From the NCBI GenBank assembly GCA_022497155.1, contig MU385723.1, forward strand, positions 124,001-188,000: DNA of 64,000 bases, given 5' to 3'. The notes below the pieces were generated by a model, which saw only the letters and a program-made list of their open reading frames with translations, had not been told where the DNA came from and did no database searches. Shown here in pieces: positions 59,860 to 64,000 of this stretch (positions within the stretch are counted from its first letter, which is position 1; every line of letters begins with the position of its first letter). The position numbers and the translations under genes are program-made. The stretch comes from Whalleya microplaca. Its lineage: Eukaryota; Ascomycota; Sordariomycetes; Xylariales; Xylariaceae.

Positions 59860-60638
59860 TCGTTACACTTATGTACGACTACAGCTAGAAACGGTATATG
59901 GGTTAAATTACTCGAGTCTAGTGTCGTTGGACTTTGTATTAGATTGATAATACGGTATTTCTTTACCTGAGTAATTAGACTAGCTGCCTCTATTTACCGT
60001 TGAAGGCATCACCCAGGCTTGTAGCATAATAGAAATCAGACTCAAGTAATTCATCTTGGCATACTGATCTCCACCATCGTGAATATGAATAATACCTAGT
60101 CAATATAATGTCACTGTTCTCAGATCTTACGGCATTACGGAATTACATCACCATCAGTTCGCCAAAAGATACAGCAATACCTCGTACATTGATTGTTATA
60201 AACAACTACAATACTATCACAATCATTGATTTCCTTTCCGTCAACCTCCATCTCCGTAATTCTCCCATTCAGAAGGAGATCTACGGTCTCCTATTCTCCC
60301 GCAGCATTGGGGCTCATCATTATTCCCGCCGCAGAAGACAACCGTAAAACGCAACCGCAAAACGCAACCGCAAAACGCAACCGCAAAAGACAACCGCAGA
60401 AGACAACCGCAGAAGACAACCGCACCACTATATTTTTTTTCTGGTTTTTTCCTTTTCACGTTTTTTGTTTCGTTTCTATTTCGTCTTTAGTTTGTATAGA
60501 CACATCGTCCTCATACATAGTTACTCGAGACAATGACACCATTCAGTGTGCTACTGGGCCACAAGTTAGCTCGGTCCAAATGAAGCAGAGAGGTCCTGTG
60601 AGGAAAGAGACTTACTTGAGAATACCAGAGAAGTCGAC
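59860..60638. other. Intergenic between convergent genes
   Basis: About 780 nt of 3' flanks, A+T-rich at the left. Contains the 13-bp tandem repeat listed separately. ORFs of 79 and 138 aa cross the repeat and are not credible genes. Confidence 0.55.
60341..60426. repeat. 13-bp tandem repeat
   Basis: Six degenerate units of GCAACCGCAAAAC, the later ones drifting to ACAACCGCAGAAG. Lies about 210 nt downstream of the SNF2-type gene's stop. Confidence 0.85.
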
Positions 60639-63600
60639 TTAATAGTCGATGCCAACCATGGTGAGCCAATTGGTCTCGTTCATGGCTTTCCACACATCCC
60701 TCTGATCTAGAATGGAGTTGATATTGTCTCTTCCGATGCCAACACCTACCGTGGTCGCGCTAGAACCCTGCTGCTGTTCACGTTTCTTGAGCGCCCCGAC
60801 AGCCATCCCAGGACTGACCACAACGTCGCTCCTTGTGCGCAGCTCTAGCATGTCCACTTCGACGGTGTCCGCGGTGACGAAGTGGTAAACACGAACAGTC
60901 TTCTCCTGCCCGTACCGGAGACATCGGCCTCTCGCCTGCTTCATGAATCCGTCGTATTCCTCTTGTAGGTCGACAACTAAAGGGCTAGCGAACATCACAT
61001 GATTCGCATACTGGAGGTTTGTCCCCGCAGACGTACAATCATTCAGTCTCAGAATTCGGACCTTAGGCATTCCATTCAGAGGGGAACCTCTGTTCCACTC
61101 TTCGAGATGCTGAACCAACAACTTCCTCTGTCCAGTGGTAGGGAGACCACGCTCAGCACATAGGTTGGCAACGGCGTTTTTATCCATGCCATCAAAATTT
61201 GTGACAGCTATCGCAGGCGTAGGATCTCTCGTGCATGTAATGCCCTTCTGGTTTAGCGCGTTTTCCAATTCCCGGAGTTGCTCGTTAAACTGCGCAAACA
61301 GAAGCACAAACTCATCCTTGGGGATGCTTGCAATTGTGTCCACAATCATTCGTGTCTTCGAGCTGAGAGTAGCTGTAGCTCGAGATACCTGATGGATGGA
61401 CTTCCCGGGTAAATTAAGAATTCTCTCCCTGCCCTCGATTTTTGACAAAGGAACGGTCGCGTTTTTCAAGCGCGATTGGCACATAATGGGTCCGTGGGAG
61501 TTTGCAGCTGGACATCGCTCGTTGCCAAGATGTGATTTGCAAAGCACATGGCCGCATTCGCAGACAATGTTCAACGGCGTCGTGCTTTGACCACAGGCGT
61601 CACAACTAAGCGTATAGAAGGGTTTTGCCAAGTTTTTGAGAAGTTTGTGCCGCTTCGTCAAATTGATGACCTGGTCGATGACGTTCCTCAGCGCAAGAGA
61701 TGCATCACTGATATCACTCCCGCTGATAGTGTATGTACCCCCTCGCCTCTTGTTTATGTGTTTGAAATGAGGATACTCATCGGATATCTTCAGCTCGTCA
61801 CTGTCGACATACTCAGATGCATCCAGTGTGCCCTTCTCGTGGGCCAGCAATCTTTCGGCAAGCTCTGACTTCTTCCCTTTGGCCTTGATCCCGAAGCTGC
61901 GACATTTACCTACTAGGTCGTCTGAGGTATATTGTCTCGAGTTCCAGTGATTTTCTTCCGGCTTAGGAGACTGCTTTGTCGGCTTATAATACTTATCAAG
62001 TATGCTCCTTGCCTTGTCGAGGTTTGCTTGTGAAGCTCTTGCTCCCTGAAAAAGGGATGGAATTGCTACTATCATTTGAAGTGCAGCCTTCCCACCAGCC
62101 GATTCTGGCTGGACATCTTTGAGGAGACTTGTAGCCTCATCTTCGGACATTTGTTGGACATCTGCTAATTTCAGGTTGTAATATCTTCGCCAGTCCGACT
62201 TTCTGCGACTGTAGAGAGCATTAAACAATTGTTCCCGGTCAGTCATGAACTGAGGGTATGCTGCTCGAATTTGTGCATCTGCTTGTTCATAGGTCTCATC
62301 TTTACCCACCAGCGCTTTGCTAAGCTGTTCCCAGCATTCATGCCCACCGCAGGTGTCGATGCTCTTGTTCCAAAAGTCTTCCAACATTATACCCACGTCA
62401 TCAATCGCAGAAGTCGCATTTACAAACTCCATTTCGTGTGTATTACTGAGAATGCGGCGGGCCAGCCAAATCGCCTTCTCTGTCAATACTTCCAGATATG
62501 CAATAGCCTTGTTGAGGAGGGCTTCCCGCTCGTCACGGAGGTCCTCGATCTGGCGTGTACTAATATCGTGTCTCAGAGAAGCACCAAGGATGAGCGCTTG
62601 CGCGGCGACAGCTCTGCCACTTCCCTTCCATTCTAGGCCGTGAGGTAAAAGGGGTAGGAAGTTCTTGGAAAGCGAGTCTGCGTCGAAACTGCAATTCCGA
62701 AGTTCTTGCTGTAGATCCAAGTAGTGAATAGTCTCACTGACATTCATGGCACAAACAACAACTACTTCTTCAATCTTCACGTGGCCCAAGAGTTCTGAAT
62801 CCATAGGGTTCGCGCTCGCAAAGCTTTTAAGGAACTCATGGCCTTGATTCACCCTCTCGTGGACGCTTCGATCGGATTGCACGTGCCTGTACGAGAGTTG
62901 AATCTCTGCTCGAGTCTGGAGGTCTTCCCTTGGCCCTTCCGTAATCCTAGGTAGCCCAGCCCGGAGGCTTACCGGTCGAGCAACGTGAACGTTGAGAAGA
63001 TCTGCGATGGTGCACACAGTTCGCAGATTGCGGGTTGGTGGTGTCGCAGATAAGACCCATTTCGAAAAGGCATGGGCATTTTTCACGAAAAGGTCTGCCA
63101 AGCGGTTCTCATAGGAGAATTCGTCGTAAACGATGCGAGAGAAGCTAAAATACTCGAGCAGGTGGAAGAAGTCACCGCATATCTGGCCTAGTTTGGCCGG
63201 TATCAGGCGGATATCTTCAGGCTGTTTAGCATTCTTCTTGTCCTCGTCTGGGGTGTCTTTCTCGGTCCGCTTGAACTCCTCCTGATACTTTGAGTACCAA
63301 TGCCACTCTGTATTACGTCGTGTCTCTATCGTCTGACTTAGACATCTCCACGGTTCCTCCTGTTCACTACGATCCTTCTGAAGCAGACTCAAGAGAGAAG
63401 AAGCATGCTCCCGGGCCCCGTTCGTGGCATTTTCATACCAATGCTGGAAAGGACGGCCGCGACTGTTGGGCGGGGTCAACACCCCCCCAACCTGTCCCAG
63501 CCTCGCGAGGTACTGTGACTCACTAAAGATGGTGTTACTCACGATGATGAGTCTGGCATTTTCGAGTTGTGCCAGGACAGCCCCTTGCCGGTCCTTAAGA

Positions 63601-64000
63601 TCACGAAACGTCTTGACCTTCATCACCTCTGAGGTATCTATCTCGAGGAACTTGGAGGCCTGTTCAGCCCATTGCTCAACAAGATGGGGCGGCACAACTA
63701 CGAGAGTAGCTTTCAAATGCTTGCGCCATTTGTCGTCCCTTTTTCGTTTCTTCATAGAGTCGCCTTCGTCAAATATTTCCTGGTGTTGCACAAGGGCGAG
63801 CGTGATGACAGTTTTACCATATCCTACATCATCAGCAAGTATGCCCCCATTACGATGGACTCGACGCTCAGCAGAGCCAACGAGTCTGAGTTGTAGTTCT
63901 GGCACGATGAATTCCTCACGCTCTATCTCTGTGAACGACGGGTTCCCATCCAAGTAGCTTTCTTGTTGTACCATCCAACCCAAAGATCTCCGCTGCGAAG
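60639..64000 (-). CDS. SNF2-type helicase/ATPase with SAP and RING-like parts (5' end outside window)
   Basis: One open frame of about 1,120 codons with no intron; the frame is still open at the window edge (RRSLGWMVQQE), so the N-terminus is missing. Walker A is GGILADDVGYGKTVITLAL; motif II reads VYDEFSYEN instead of DEAH/DEGH; motif III is SATPP. The C-terminal helicase lobe has LNDCTSAGTNLQYA and the motif VI QARGRCLRYGQ. Between the lobes lie a SAP-like segment (LVGKCRSFGIKAKGKKSELA), a Cys-rich RING-like segment (CDACG, CECGHVLCKSHLG, CP), and near the end a second SAP-like stretch (NAVANLCAERGLPTTGQRKL). The role is probably ATP-driven DNA translocation in chromatin or repair, perhaps with ubiquitin-ligase function. 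The C-terminus ends NWLTMVGIDY. Confidence 0.9.
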   Translation of the reverse strand, partial: SQRRSLGWMVQQESYLDGNPSFTEIEREEFIVPELQLRLVGSAERRVHRNGGILADDVGYGKTVITLALVQHQEIFDEGDSMKKRKRDDKWRKHLKATLVVVPPHLVEQWAEQASKFLEIDTSEVMKVKTFRDLKDRQGAVLAQLENARLIIVSNTIFSESQYLARLGQVGGVLTPPNSRGRPFQHWYENATNGAREHASSLLSLLQKDRSEQEEPWRCLSQTIETRRNTEWHWYSKYQEEFKRTEKDTPDEDKKNAKQPEDIRLIPAKLGQICGDFFHLLEYFSFSRIVYDEFSYENRLADLFVKNAHAFSKWVLSATPPTRNLRTVCTIADLLNVHVARPVSLRAGLPRITEGPREDLQTRAEIQLSYRHVQSDRSVHERVNQGHEFLKSFASANPMDSELLGHVKIEEVVVVCAMNVSETIHYLDLQQELRNCSFDADSLSKNFLPLLPHGLEWKGSGRAVAAQALILGASLRHDISTRQIEDLRDEREALLNKAIAYLEVLTEKAIWLARRILSNTHEMEFVNATSAIDDVGIMLEDFWNKSIDTCGGHECWEQLSKALVGKDETYEQADAQIRAAYPQFMTDREQLFNALYSRRKSDWRRYYNLKLADVQQMSEDEATSLLKDVQPESAGGKAALQMIVAIPSLFQGARASQANLDKARSILDKYYKPTKQSPKPEENHWNSRQYTSDDLVGKCRSFGIKAKGKKSELAERLLAHEKGTLDASEYVDSDELKISDEYPHFKHINKRRGGTYTISGSDISDASLALRNVIDQVINLTKRHKLLKNLAKPFYTLSCDACGQSTTPLNIVCECGHVLCKSHLGNERCPAANSHGPIMCQSRLKNATVPLSKIEGRERILNLPGKSIHQVSRATATLSSKTRMIVDTIASIPKDEFVLLFAQFNEQLRELENALNQKGITCTRDPTPAIAVTNFDGMDKNAVANLCAERGLPTTGQRKLLVQHLEEWNRGSPLNGMPKVRILRLNDCTSAGTNLQYANHVMFASPLVVDLQEEYDGFMKQARGRCLRYGQEKTVRVYHFVTADTVEVDMLELRTRSDVVVSPGMAVGALKKREQQQGSSATTVGVGIGRDNINSILDQRDVWKAMNETNWLTMVGIDY

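Overview
The window is nuclear DNA of a filamentous ascomycete (Pezizomycotina, probably Sordariomycetes; the class is an inference). Most genes carry introns of about 48-200 nt with GT(A/G)AGT-type donors and CTAAC/CTGAC-type branch sites. The proteins are typical of moulds (secreted subtilase, CAZymes, fungal patatin-like, caspase-like/C2H2 and DUF families). One region is A+T-rich with CpA/TpG depletion, as expected of repeat-induced point mutation (RIP). There are no operons, rRNA, tRNA or CRISPR arrays that I can see.

Layout. 0-12 kb: a BTB/POZ protein, a secreted S8 subtilase, a 0.65-kb inverted-repeat element, an unrecognised protein and a patatin-like protein that lacks the catalytic Ser, all genes on the minus strand. 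12-16.5 kb: no supportable gene. 16.5-32.5 kb, plus strand: MFS sugar transporter, caspase-like/C2H2 zinc-finger fusion, GH43 exo-beta-1,3-galactanase with CBM35, GH31 alpha-glucosidase, and a Cys-rich single-pass membrane protein with a frame conflict. 32.5-41.1 kb: gene-poor, including a C-depleted tract and a RIP-mutated 3.75-kb PIF/Harbinger transposon nested in one arm of an older inverted-repeat element. 41.5-46 kb: an alpha/beta hydrolase and a seven-exon secreted protein built of four related modules. 47-58 kb: a fungal DUF7587-like protein, a very low-complexity His/Ser/Gln/Pro-rich protein, a short DUF6594-like membrane protein and a small unknown. 59-64 kb: ureidoglycolate lyase and a large SNF2-type protein that runs off the right edge.

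Functionally, GH43, GH31, the sugar transporter, the alpha/beta hydrolase and the subtilase fit a saprotroph or plant-associated lifestyle: extracellular degradation of polysaccharide and protein, then sugar uptake. They are neighbours rather than a demonstrated co-regulated cluster. Ureidoglycolate lyase belongs to purine/allantoin nitrogen salvage. The most unusual items are the caspase-like/C2H2 fusion, the modular protein with matching phase-2 introns, the DUF7587-like protein with an ADP-ribosyltransferase-like motif order, the patatin pseudoenzyme and the nested transposon. Exon coordinates below were worked out by hand from splice consensus and frame continuity; no transcript data were available.
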